This document shows, piece by piece, positions 1-6,944 of a stretch of DNA of 64,000 bases. Under the pieces are notes generated by a model, which was given only the letters and a program-made list of their open reading frames with translations, had not been told where the DNA came from and made no database searches. The position numbers and the translations under genes are program-made. Where the stretch lies: contig NZ_KB899679.1 in NCBI RefSeq assembly GCF_000378385.1, positions 17,616-81,615 of the forward strand, in the 5' to 3' direction. The stretch comes from Paenibacillus daejeonensis DSM 15491 (lineage in GTDB: Bacteria > Bacillota > Bacilli > Paenibacillales > Paenibacillaceae). Positions within the stretch are counted from its first letter, which is position 1. Each line of letters opens with the position of its first letter.

Positions 1-2
1 TC

Positions 3-101
3 CAGAAGGATGGCTGGGGCGGCATTACCGCCAAGGACGCAGGCAACATGGTCAAACGTGCGATCCAGCTCGCCGAGCAGGCGGCTGCCAAGAAGCCCTG
101 A
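3..101 (+). CDS. sspF: Small acid-soluble spore protein, alpha/beta type, C-terminal end (partial)
   Basis: Only the last 32 codons and the stop are inside the window. The visible peptide contains [19 protein letters not shown], the conserved C-terminal DNA-binding block of alpha/beta-type SASPs, which coat and protect DNA in the dormant spore. It lies directly upstream of ispE, as sspF does in Bacillus subtilis, which supports the symbol. The start, promoter and N-terminal half are outside the window. A strong intrinsic terminator follows 50 bases after the stop. Confidence 0.9.
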   Translation, partial: QKDGWGGITAKDAGNMVKRAIQLAEQAAAKKP

Positions 102-150
102 TACGCATAACTGTATACGTGCGTTCAACAACCTCTATAAGTAGATTTTT

Positions 151-202
151 AAAGCTAAGCTGGACTGTTCTCCGGAGGGAGATCGGAACAGCTTAGCTTT
201 TC
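151..202 (+). terminator. Intrinsic terminator after sspF
   Basis: A perfect 12-bp stem (151-162 AAAGCTAAGCTG with 190-201) is extended inward by CTGTTC/GAACAG pairing and ends in a T-rich run. It separates sspF from ispE. Confidence 0.85.
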
Positions 203-303
203 TTGTGCCCATTTGTTAATATAGTAAGAAAGAAGAAGATTTACATCTCCATTTGGCTTCTGCTATCCTATGAAGCTGTAAACGACGATGAGCGGGTGAC
301 AAG

Positions 304-1158
304 ATGAAAGTATACGAGAAAGCGCCAGCCAAAATTAATCTCATGCTCGACGTCCTCCGCAAGCGGGAGGATGGGTTCCATGAGGTTGAGATGATTATGA
401 CCATGGTGGATCTGGCCGATCGGCTGGAGATGGAAGAGCTGTCCCGAAACACGATTGTAATCTCCAGTCAGGCGGGGTACATCCCTCTGGATGAGAAGAA
501 CCTGGCGTTCCAGGCTGCCAAGCTGATCAAAGAGAGGTACAAGGTAGACAAGGGCGTATACATCCATCTCGACAAGAAAATCCCGGTAGCGGCAGGCCTG
601 GCCGGCGGCAGCAGCGATGCAGCGGCAGCGCTTCGAGGGCTCAATCGGCTCTGGGGGTTGGGCATTCCGCTGGACGAGCTAAGCCGGTTAGGAGCTGAAC
701 TGGGATCGGACGTGCCGTTCTGTGTGACTGGCGGTACAGCTATCGCCAGAGGCCGGGGAGAGCAGCTGGAGCAGATTGCTCGCCCGCCGCAATGTTGGGT
801 CATTCTGGCCAAGCCCCCGATCAATGTATCGACGGCTGATGTGTATGGGCGGTTCCGCTTATCCCAGGTGGAGCAGCATCCTTCCACGGAGGGGATGGCG
901 GCCGAGCTTGCTGCCGGTTCATTCACAGGCATGTGCCAACAGTTGGGTAATGTGTTAGAAAGCGTAACATTGAAGCTGCATCCTGAGGTAGAGCAACTGA
1001 AAGAGAGTATGCGCAAGCTTGGTGCAGATGGTGTGCTGATGTCAGGCAGCGGACCCACGGTTTTTGGTCTTGTTTCCAGGGAGTCCAAGGTGGCTAGAAT
1101 CTATAATGGGCTGCGTGGCTTCTGTAAAGAGGTCTATGTGGTAAGAATGCTCACATGA
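304..1158 (+). CDS. ispE: 4-diphosphocytidyl-2-C-methyl-D-erythritol kinase
   Basis: Cytoplasmic GHMP-family kinase of the methylerythritol phosphate route to isoprenoids; it phosphorylates the 2-hydroxyl of CDP-ME with ATP. The 284-residue length is normal. The N-terminus ([12 protein letters not shown]) carries the conserved Lys10, the GHMP glycine-rich ATP loop is at residues 94-108 ([15 protein letters not shown]), and the catalytic Asp is near residue 136 in GSDVPF. The C-terminal [10 protein letters not shown] motif is also present. The ATG follows a weak purine-rich stretch (GAGCGGGTGAC). It sits between sspF and purR as in B. subtilis. Confidence 0.95.
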   Translation: MKVYEKAPAKINLMLDVLRKREDGFHEVEMIMTMVDLADRLEMEELSRNTIVISSQAGYIPLDEKNLAFQAAKLIKERYKVDKGVYIHLDKKIPVAAGLAGGSSDAAAALRGLNRLWGLGIPLDELSRLGAELGSDVPFCVTGGTAIARGRGEQLEQIARPPQCWVILAKPPINVSTADVYGRFRLSQVEQHPSTEGMAAELAAGSFTGMCQQLGNVLESVTLKLHPEVEQLKESMRKLGADGVLMSGSGPTVFGLVSRESKVARIYNGLRGFCKEVYVVRMLT

Positions 1159-1178
1159 AATTCACGTTCTCCTTGTAG

Positions 1179-1223
1179 AAACCCGTATAAAAATGTTATA
1201 TTACCTATATAACATTCGGATTT
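1179..1223 (+). promoter_or_regulatory. Candidate PurR operator and inverted repeat ahead of purR
   Basis: Position 1211-1223 matches the PurBox orientation AWWGTTCGGWWWT at 11 of 13 positions, with the TTCGG core intact. A weaker opposite-facing match (about 9 of 13) starts at 1179. Between them is a 9-bp inverted repeat, ATGTTATAT (1193-1201) and ATATAACAT (1207-1215). B. subtilis PurR autoregulates through paired PurBoxes, so autoregulation is the natural reading. The spacing here, about 19 nt, is a little wider than the usual 16-17. Confidence 0.4.
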
Positions 1224-1240
1224 TAGCGGGGGGAGACATC

Positions 1241-2086
1241 GTGAAAAAGTTGAAACGGAGTGCCAGGTTGGTTGAGATGACGCAGTATCTGTTGTCGCGC
1301 CCCCATACGCTCATATCGCTTACTGCATTTGCCGACCGCTATCAGTCTGCCAAATCATCGATAAGCGAAGATTTAGCTATTATTAAAGAGGTATTCGAAG
1401 AAGACGGACTCGGTCAGTTGAGCACGCTCGCCGGTGCGGCGGGCGGTGTCAAATATATGCCTATGATGAGCAAGAACGTATCGCTGGCCATTATAAAAAA
1501 TATTTGCCGGGAACTGGAGCAGCCGGAGCGGGTGCTTCCGGGCGGCTACCTCTACATGACGGATATGCTGGGACAGCCCAACCTCATGAACGAGGTGGGC
1601 CGGATGTTCGCTACGGCTTTTGCCCATCGGGATCTGGATGTCATTATGACAGTGGAGACCAAGGGCATTCCCTTGGCGTATGCCACGGCTACTTTTCTGA
1701 ACCTGCCGGTTGTTATCGTTCGTCGGGACAACAAGGTGACCGAAGGCTCAGCAGTGAGTATCAACTATGTATCTGGCTCCAACAAGCGCATCCAGACGAT
1801 GTCGCTGGCACGGCGGGCGCTCAAGGAGCAATCCCGTGTGCTTATTATCGATGACTTCATGAAAGCAGGCGGAACCGTGCAGGGCATGATGGACTTGCTG
1901 TATGAGTTCAATGCGACGGTTGCTGGCGTGGGCGTCTTCGTCGAATCCGGAGAAGTGGACCGTGACGAACGATTGCTTGAAGATTATGTATCCCTGGCCA
2001 AGCTAACGGCTGTCGATCTGAAGACGAAGCAGACCAGCGTAGCTCCAGGTAATTACTTCACCAAATCCGAGGAGGTTTCATCATGA
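1241..2086 (+). CDS. purR: Purine operon repressor PurR
   Basis: Transcription regulator of purine biosynthesis with an N-terminal winged helix and a C-terminal PRTase-like domain that senses PRPP. The GTG start at 1241 is chosen because GGGGGGAGA lies just upstream; it gives 281 residues, the usual family length. The winged helix covers roughly residues 1-75 and the PRPP loop [13 protein letters not shown] is at 200-212. It overlaps ridA by 4 bases (ATGA), so the two are translationally coupled. A candidate PurBox pair precedes it. Confidence 0.95.
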   Translation: MKKLKRSARLVEMTQYLLSRPHTLISLTAFADRYQSAKSSISEDLAIIKEVFEEDGLGQLSTLAGAAGGVKYMPMMSKNVSLAIIKNICRELEQPERVLPGGYLYMTDMLGQPNLMNEVGRMFATAFAHRDLDVIMTVETKGIPLAYATATFLNLPVVIVRRDNKVTEGSAVSINYVSGSNKRIQTMSLARRALKEQSRVLIIDDFMKAGGTVQGMMDLLYEFNATVAGVGVFVESGEVDRDERLLEDYVSLAKLTAVDLKTKQTSVAPGNYFTKSEEVSS

Positions 2087-2481
2087 CAAAGAAAGCGATC
2101 CCTACCCCGATTGCAACGGATCAGGCGCCAGCCGCTATCGGTCCGTATGCGCAAGCGGTGAAGCTGGGCAATCTGCTATTCACCTCTGGCCAGATTCCAT
2201 TGGGACTGGATGGAGAGGTCGTGGCCGGCGGTGTAGAGGAGCAGACCCATCAGGTGTTCGCCAACCTCAAAGCGGTACTGGCCGAAGCGGGTGCCGAGTT
2301 TTCCGACGTGGTGAAGGCAACCGTGTTCATTAAGGACATGGGACAGTTTGCAGCGATCAATGCAATCTATGCCAGCTATTTTGGCGACCACAAACCAGCT
2401 CGTTCCACCGTAGAAGTGGCGCGGTTGCCCAAGGATGTGCTTGTCGAAATTGAGTTGATCGTATCGATCAATGTCGAATAA
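2083..2481 (+). CDS. ridA: RidA family enamine/imine deaminase (YabJ)
   Basis: 132 residues of the YjgF/YER057c/UK114 family. Members hydrolyse reactive 2-aminoacrylate-type imines released by PLP enzymes, and the B. subtilis homologue YabJ is also linked to purine regulation. The family features [21 protein letters not shown] near the N-terminus and [12 protein letters not shown] (with the substrate-binding Arg) near the C-terminus are visible. The start overlaps the purR stop and is served by AGGAGGT inside purR. It forms a purR-ridA unit ahead of spoVG, as in Bacillus. Confidence 0.95.
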   Translation: MTKKAIPTPIATDQAPAAIGPYAQAVKLGNLLFTSGQIPLGLDGEVVAGGVEEQTHQVFANLKAVLAEAGAEFSDVVKATVFIKDMGQFAAINAIYASYFGDHKPARSTVEVARLPKDVLVEIELIVSINVE

Positions 2482-2543
2482 ACTCGAAAGTTCCTCAAAT
2501 GGAAAAAATGTTGTGAAATAGGGGATTATTTTCCCAAATAAAA

Positions 2544-2570
2544 GAAGGATTTTGCACTGGCGTGTGGAAT
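2544..2570 (+). promoter_or_regulatory. Sigma-H type promoter of spoVG
   Basis: GAAGGATTT at 2544-2552 is a full match to the sigma-H -35 consensus RWAGGAWWT. After 13 bases comes GGAAT (2566-2570), one mismatch from the -10 HGAAT. The B. subtilis spoVG promoter is a classic sigma-H promoter of the same form, so early-stationary-phase control appears conserved. Confidence 0.8.
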
Positions 2571-2611
2571 ATTACACCAAGTCTTCTAACAGGCAAAGGT
2601 GGTGAACACAA

Positions 2612-2899
2612 GTGCAGATTACCGATGTTAGACTCCGCCGCGTTAATTCCGAAGGGAGAATGAAGGCCATCGCTTCGATCACCATTGACAATGAATTTGT
2701 TGTTCATGACATTCGCGTCATTGACGGCAACAATGGCATGTTCGTAGCAATGCCTAGCAAGCGAACACCGGATGGTGAGTTCCGCGATATTGCCCATCCC
2801 ATCTCTTCAACCACCCGGGAGAAGATTCAGGCAGCCGTCCTTGCTGAGTATGAGCGAGCGGCTACAGAAGAAGAAGTTGCGATCGAAGAAGGTGCATAA
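2612..2899 (+). CDS. spoVG: Septation / RNA-binding regulator SpoVG
   Basis: 95-residue SpoVG, a small nucleic-acid-binding regulator that affects septation and sporulation in Bacillus and virulence or RNA levels in other Firmicutes. The start is GTG at 2612 ([10 protein letters not shown]), preceded by AGGTGGTG. The conserved segments [22 protein letters not shown] and [21 protein letters not shown] are complete; only the acidic tail ([10 protein letters not shown]) is variable. It is monocistronic here: a sigma-H type promoter upstream and a terminator downstream. Confidence 0.97.
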   Translation: MQITDVRLRRVNSEGRMKAIASITIDNEFVVHDIRVIDGNNGMFVAMPSKRTPDGEFRDIAHPISSTTREKIQAAVLAEYERAATEEEVAIEEGA

Positions 2900-2918
2900 T
2901 GGGTTAGGGGTTACGAGG

Positions 2919-2945
2919 GAGAGCCTGATATGGGCTCTCTTTTCT
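2919..2945 (+). terminator. Intrinsic terminator after spoVG
   Basis: GAGAGCC (2919-2925) pairs with GGCTCTC (2933-2939) and is followed by a T-rich run. Confidence 0.85.
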
Positions 2946-3013
2946 TTTGTTGCGGAATACGATATATTGATACTTAACTTTATTCATAGATTTCAAGATC
3001 AAGATTATATAAT

Positions 3014-3184
3014 CAGGTTATTGATAAAGAGAGCCTACAGTCACGGATCGATCTTACGATCGCTGTTGTCCCCAGATTTCTTGAATTGTTAACCGCTCTA
3101 GCGGTTGAAATCCGGGGACAAAGGCGAACGCTACGCTTCTCCAGATTCGATTCCGTGCCTCTCCGGCCTTTATTCATCATCCTG
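3014..3184 (+). repeat. Fold-back intergenic element, copy 1 of 3
   Basis: Together with the spoVG terminator this fills the 325-base spoVG-glmU gap. Near-identical sequence recurs at 37007-37176 and, inverted, at 53014-53218. It folds on itself at several levels: the ends (CAGGTTA near 3014 with CATCCTG near 3184); CACGGATCGA with TCGATTCCGTG; GTTGTCCCC/GATTTC with GAAATC/GGGGACAA; and a central hairpin AACCGC-TCTA-GCGGTT. No protein is encoded. A non-autonomous palindromic mobile element or a structured RNA would both fit. Confidence 0.85.
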
Positions 3185-3225
3185 AGATACATTATGCATA
3201 ATGGACTACTAGGAGGGCTTATCCT

Positions 3226-4629
3226 TTGAAGAAAATGGCGATCGTACTTGCTGCAGGGCAAGGCAAACGTATGAAATCCAAGCTGTATAAAGTACTGCAC
3301 CCGGTATGTGGCAAGCCGATGGTTGGTCATGTCATGGATGTCGTCGAGGCTTCCGCCTGTGAGCGGACGGTCGTCATCGTCGGTCACGGAGCAGAGGCGG
3401 TTCAGAGCTATCTCGGAGAGCGAGCGGAGTATGCCTTGCAAGCACAGCAGCAGGGTACCGGCCACGCGGTACTGCAGGCGGAGCCGCTGCTCGGTGCAGA
3501 GGAAGGCACGACAATTGTCATCTGTGGCGACACGCCGCTTGTCACCGCGGCGACCGTACAGGCAATGCTGACCATTCACGAGACGAGCGGAGCGGCAGCG
3601 ACGGTGTTGACTGCTGAATTGGGCGATCCCACAGGATACGGCCGCGTGATTCGCGGCAGCGATGACGGCGTACAGCGTATCGTCGAACAGAAGGATTGCA
3701 CGCCGGCTGAGGGAGCGGTCAAGGAGATCAATACGGGTACGTATTGCTTTGATAATAAAAAATTGTTTCAGGCGCTTGCTCAAGTAACCAACGAGAATGC
3801 GCAGGGAGAGTACTACCTGACTGACGTCATCGGTATACTGCAACGAGGCGGCGAGCGGGTATTGGCACATTGCACAGGCGATGAGGCGGAGGCCATTGGC
3901 GTCAACGACCGGATTGCACTCTCGGAAGCAGAGCGTTTCATGAAGGAGCGAATCATTCGCGGGCATTTGGTAAACGGCGTCACGGTAATCGATCCTTCCT
4001 CCACCTATATCGAGGCTGGTGTAACCATCGGTGCAGATACGGTTATCTATCCTGGCACGCTGCTGCGCGGGAATACCGTGATTGGCGAAGATAACATCAT
4101 CGGGCCCCAGTCGGATCTGACGGATACAGTGACTGGGAATGGCGTCTGCATCAAGCACTCTGTTACTGACCGTTCGGAGGTCGGCGATGAGACGACCGTT
4201 GGACCTTACGCGAACCTGCGTCCTGGCACCAAGCTGGGTCGTAAGTGCAAGGTCGGTGATTTTGTGGAACTTAAGAATGCTGTGCTGGATGACGGCAGCA
4301 AGGTGTCCCACCTGAGCTATGTGGGCGACGCCAAGGTCGGCAAGGATGTCAACATTGGCTGCGGCGCGATTACGGTTAATTATGACGGCTATAACAAGGC
4401 AGTCACCGAGATTGGGGATGGCGCGTTTGTCGGCAGCAATGTCAACCTTATCGCTCCGGTCCGTATCGGGGACGGTGCCTATGTGGTAGCGGGCTCGACG
4501 ATCACCCAAGACGTTCCCGAGAACGATCTGGCGATCGCACGCGAGCGCCAAGTCAACAAACCAGGCTACGCCGCCAAAATCCGCAACCGCGCCAAGCTCA
4601 AAAAAGAAAAAAAGGATTCCTCTTCATAA
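3226..4629 (+). CDS. glmU: Bifunctional UDP-GlcNAc pyrophosphorylase / glucosamine-1-phosphate acetyltransferase
   Basis: Cytoplasmic enzyme making UDP-N-acetylglucosamine for peptidoglycan and other surface polymers. The first half is a nucleotidyltransferase with the signature LAAGQGKRMKS at residues 8-18. The second half, from about residue 250, is a left-handed beta-helix acyltransferase made of hexapeptide repeats (I-G-x-x-x-x spacing, e.g. VTIGADTVIYPGT). The 467-residue length is typical. The start appears as TTG at 3226 after GGAGGGCTTATCC. In B. subtilis prs follows immediately; here the next gene is ctc/rplY. Confidence 0.95.
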   Translation: MKKMAIVLAAGQGKRMKSKLYKVLHPVCGKPMVGHVMDVVEASACERTVVIVGHGAEAVQSYLGERAEYALQAQQQGTGHAVLQAEPLLGAEEGTTIVICGDTPLVTAATVQAMLTIHETSGAAATVLTAELGDPTGYGRVIRGSDDGVQRIVEQKDCTPAEGAVKEINTGTYCFDNKKLFQALAQVTNENAQGEYYLTDVIGILQRGGERVLAHCTGDEAEAIGVNDRIALSEAERFMKERIIRGHLVNGVTVIDPSSTYIEAGVTIGADTVIYPGTLLRGNTVIGEDNIIGPQSDLTDTVTGNGVCIKHSVTDRSEVGDETTVGPYANLRPGTKLGRKCKVGDFVELKNAVLDDGSKVSHLSYVGDAKVGKDVNIGCGAITVNYDGYNKAVTEIGDGAFVGSNVNLIAPVRIGDGAYVVAGSTITQDVPENDLAIARERQVNKPGYAAKIRNRAKLKKEKKDSSS

Positions 4630-4639
4630 AATTAAAAAA

Positions 4640-4787
4640 TTCGGTTTTCAGCACCGAGAAGGTTGGACGCAGGAGGATATGAGGAGCGGAGCGTAGCTGT
4701 AAGCTACGTGAGCACCGGAAGATCCGACTGCGTTCAAGATTCGACGCCGAGTAAGCTTCTCAGAGTTACTTCGTGATCAAAACCGAA
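4640..4787 (+). other. Nested hairpin element between glmU and ctc (possible structured RNA)
   Basis: No gene is visible here, but four stems are nested: TTCGGTTTT (4640-4648) with AAAACCGAA (4779-4787); GAGAAG (4656-4661) with CTTCTC (4756-4761); TTGGACGCAG (4663-4672) with CTGCGTTCAA (4728-4737, one G-T pair); and a short hairpin CGTAGCT-gta-AGCTACG (4692-4708). No T-run follows, so it is not a plain terminator. It begins 10 bases after the glmU stop and ends 73 bases before the ctc start. It could be a 3' element of glmU, a leader of ctc, or a separate small RNA. Confidence 0.6.
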
Positions 4788-4793
4788 CCTGAT

Positions 4794-4819
4794 GATTAAA
4801 GGTGGGCTTGACTGGGTAA
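4794..4819 (+). promoter_or_regulatory. Candidate sigma-B type promoter of ctc
   Basis: GATTAA (4794-4799), a spacer of 14 bases, then GGGTAA (4814-4819), against the sigma-B consensus GTTTAA-N12-14-GGGWAW: one mismatch in total. The B. subtilis ctc promoter is the standard sigma-B promoter. Whether this organism has a sigma-B cannot be seen here. Confidence 0.4.
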
Positions 4820-4860
4820 TCATAGTAGGAGATCAGGTGTGAACCAAGGAGGTTTCCTAG

Positions 4861-5508
4861 ATGAGTGTATCCCTAAAAGTAGAGAAGAGAGAAGCACAGT
4901 CCAAGGGCAAACTGAATCAGCTGCGCCAGGACGGTAAAGTGCCAGGCGTCGTCTACGGCCAGAACATCAAGCAAGCATCCCCGATTGCCGTGGATGAGAG
5001 AGAGCTGCAAGCACTACTGAAATCCAACCCTAATGCTGTATTGGAAATTGAAGTGCCGACGGCTGGCAAGCAGCCGGTTATGATAACAGATATCCAGCGG
5101 GATTCGCTGTCCAGAAAGCTGCTGCATATCGATCTGCATCAGATTGATATGAACAGTGAGGTCACGACTTCGGTTCGGATCGAGGTGACTGGCGAAGCGG
5201 CGGGCGTGAAGGAAGGCGGCGTGATGCAGACAGTTCTGCATGAACTCGAGATCACCTGTCTGCCTAGCAGCATCCCGGAATCGGTGAGCATCGATGTGTC
5301 GGAGCTGCAGATTGGAGAGAGCCTAGCGGTAAGTGAAGTGAAGCTGCCGAAGGGTGTATCCACTTCTGTGGATCCAGAGATGGTCATCGTGTCGATTCTG
5401 GCGCCTCAGAAGGAAGAGCTGGATGAGGAAGCCGAAGAGACAGCTGAGGAGAGTGCGGAGGCCGATGAGGCGGAAGACGCTCCTGCGGCTGAGGGCGAAC
5501 AGGAATAG
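4861..5508 (+). CDS. ctc: Ribosomal protein bL25, general stress protein Ctc
   Basis: 215-residue long form of L25 (TL5/CTC type) that binds 5S rRNA in the large subunit. The N-terminal L25 domain is about residues 1-90, the C-terminal TL5-type beta domain about 95-185, followed by an acidic, disordered tail of Glu/Ala/Asp repeats (about 185-215). An excellent Shine-Dalgarno (AAGGAGGTTTCCTAG) sets the ATG at 4861. It is followed by a strong terminator. A sigma-B-like promoter and a folded element lie upstream. Confidence 0.95.
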   Translation: MSVSLKVEKREAQSKGKLNQLRQDGKVPGVVYGQNIKQASPIAVDERELQALLKSNPNAVLEIEVPTAGKQPVMITDIQRDSLSRKLLHIDLHQIDMNSEVTTSVRIEVTGEAAGVKEGGVMQTVLHELEITCLPSSIPESVSIDVSELQIGESLAVSEVKLPKGVSTSVDPEMVIVSILAPQKEELDEEAEETAEESAEADEAEDAPAAEGEQE

Positions 5509-5523
5509 TCGCTGCACACAACC

Positions 5524-5578
5524 AAAGAGGATTATCTCGATTGTAGATTCGTCTACCTTCGAGGTAATCCTCTTTTTG
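5524..5578 (+). terminator. Intrinsic terminator after ctc
   Basis: A long stem, AAAGAGGATTATCTCGA (5524-5540) with TCGAGGTAATCCTCTTT (5559-5575), is followed by a T-run. It may also serve the minus-strand gene that ends at 5607. Confidence 0.88.
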
Positions 5579-5606
5579 CATGGCGGTGCCAAGCCACATC
5601 TAGCCT

Positions 5607-5843
5607 CTAGTATCCAGGGCGCGAAATGAAGGTAAATTGCGAGCGTCTGTAGAATACGCTGTTGACCTTGACATAATCCGGGCAGTAGTGTTCAATGAAG
5701 CCAATGTCGCTATGTTCGCGGTCCAGGTAAATTTGGACAGGCACGGCATGGCGAATGTGGTCTTCAAAGTGATGATTGTCGTACAATTGTTGTCCGTTGA
5801 TGTAGACATTGTCTACAACCTTGTCGATCAGAGCATTACTCAT
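5607..5843 (-). CDS. Small conserved-looking hypothetical protein (78 aa)
   Basis: I do not recognise this protein. It runs against the surrounding operon order between ctc and pth. It is likely real: the minus-strand start ATG (5841-5843) is preceded at good spacing by GAGGTGATC, no other gene competes for the space, and the sequence (MSNALIDKVVDNVYINGQQL...) has the balanced composition of a globular protein with alternating hydrophobic strands. No signal peptide, membrane segment or cysteine pair is seen beyond one Cys. Its transcript would end near the shared terminator at 5524-5578. Function unknown. Confidence 0.65.
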   Translation of the reverse strand: MSNALIDKVVDNVYINGQQLYDNHHFEDHIRHAVPVQIYLDREHSDIGFIEHYCPDYVKVNSVFYRRSQFTFISRPGY

Positions 5844-5984
5844 AAAAGATCACCTCATATACGTAGACAATTATCGGGCGCAAATCGTTGCATCCTACAA
5901 AAATATTACTTACCCAAAGATAAAATTTTCAATCATAGAAAATAAAACGTATCAATTGAATGATATTTGCAGGAGGTAGAGCAA

Positions 5985-6545
5985 GTGAAGTGGATCGTTG
6001 GACTAGGCAATCCGGGCGCAAAATATGAAGATACTCGGCATAATGTCGGGTTTATGGTCGTTGACGAGCTGGCTCGTCGTTGGAGCATCCCTGTTACGCA
6101 GAGCAAGTGCCGGGGGCTGCTCGGAGACGGTCATGCCGGTGGGCAGAAGGTAGCATTGCTCAAACCTATGACGTATATGAATCTGTCTGGCGAATCTCTG
6201 CGATCCTTCATGGATTATTACAAAGCCGATCTCGAGGACTGCATCGTCGTTTACGACGACCTCGATACCGCGATTGGACGAATTCGTCTGCGGTATCAAG
6301 GCAGCGCAGGTGGACACAATGGGATTAAATCCATCATCTCGCATACCGGGACACAGATCTTCAATCGGGTGCGGATGGGAATCTCGCGACCGGAGCCGGG
6401 TAGAAATATTGCAGATTATGTGCTCTCCGACTTTGCCAAGAGTGAACGTGAACTCTTATCGGAAATGATCAGCTATGCCTGCGACGCCATCGAACATGCG
6501 CTGGATCATCCTTTCGAATCAACAATGGGCAAGTTTAACCGATAA
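5985..6545 (+). CDS. pth: Peptidyl-tRNA hydrolase
   Basis: Recycles tRNA by cleaving peptidyl-tRNA released from stalled ribosomes. GTG at 5985 is chosen because AGGAGGTAGAGCAA lies just upstream; this gives 186 residues, the usual size, with N-terminus KWIVGLGNPGAKYEDTRHNVGF holding the catalytic His (RHN). KPMTYMNLSG and YDDLD(T), typical of Pth, follow. The position ctc-pth-fin-mfd is as in B. subtilis. Confidence 0.96.
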   Translation: MKWIVGLGNPGAKYEDTRHNVGFMVVDELARRWSIPVTQSKCRGLLGDGHAGGQKVALLKPMTYMNLSGESLRSFMDYYKADLEDCIVVYDDLDTAIGRIRLRYQGSAGGHNGIKSIISHTGTQIFNRVRMGISRPEPGRNIADYVLSDFAKSERELLSEMISYACDAIEHALDHPFESTMGKFNR

Positions 6546-6599
6546 CTTTGCCGTTAATTGGGCATACTGAAGACATAACGGTTCTTCAGGAGGCATACA

Positions 6600-6833
6600 A
6601 TGGCGGTACATTACATTTGTCGACATTGCAAGACATCGATTGGTTCTTTGGCAACAACCGAAGTGATCTCAGAGGCCCGACTTGGCTTTCATTCCTTGAC
6701 CCCCGAGGAGCGCAGCGATATAATAGCGTATAACCCTAATGGAGATGTCACAGTAACGGTCGTCTGTGATTATTGCAGTGAAGCGATCGATGCGAATCCC
6801 GAGCTGCTCCTGGTGACGAGTCCGCTGCAATAG
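6600..6833 (+). CDS. fin: Anti-sigma-F factor Fin
   Basis: 77-residue zinc-ribbon protein with two CxxC knuckles (Cys7/Cys10 and Cys56/Cys59). In B. subtilis Fin (YabK) is made in the forespore and inhibits sigma-F to help the switch to sigma-G. AGGAGG precedes the ATG at 6600. The gene sits between pth and mfd, exactly where fin lies in Bacillus, and its length matches. I found no convincing sigma-F promoter in the 54 bases after pth. Confidence 0.9.
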   Translation: MAVHYICRHCKTSIGSLATTEVISEARLGFHSLTPEERSDIIAYNPNGDVTVTVVCDYCSEAIDANPELLLVTSPLQ

Positions 6834-6944
6834 TGCGGCTCATCGGAGACCGGGTGCGTAGCCTTAGCGCATAGCCGAGGCTTCTTTTTTGTTGTGTCAG
6901 GAATACTTTTTCTTTGTGCTGAAGAAATGAGGTGTTGCAACCAT

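Noticed and set aside
3013..4551. 512-codon open frame on the minus strand across glmU
   Set aside because: It lies fully opposite glmU, begins without a ribosome site and reads as low-sense composition; long antisense frames are expected in this GC-rich code.
4640..4787. T-box or S-box riboswitch ahead of ctc
   Set aside because: No T-box sequence (AGGGTGGNACCGCG-like), no S-box core and no terminator/antiterminator pair.
6835..6895. Terminator between fin and mfd
   Set aside because: There is a T-run after AGGCTTC, but only about 5 bp of stem can be found, so I did not list it.
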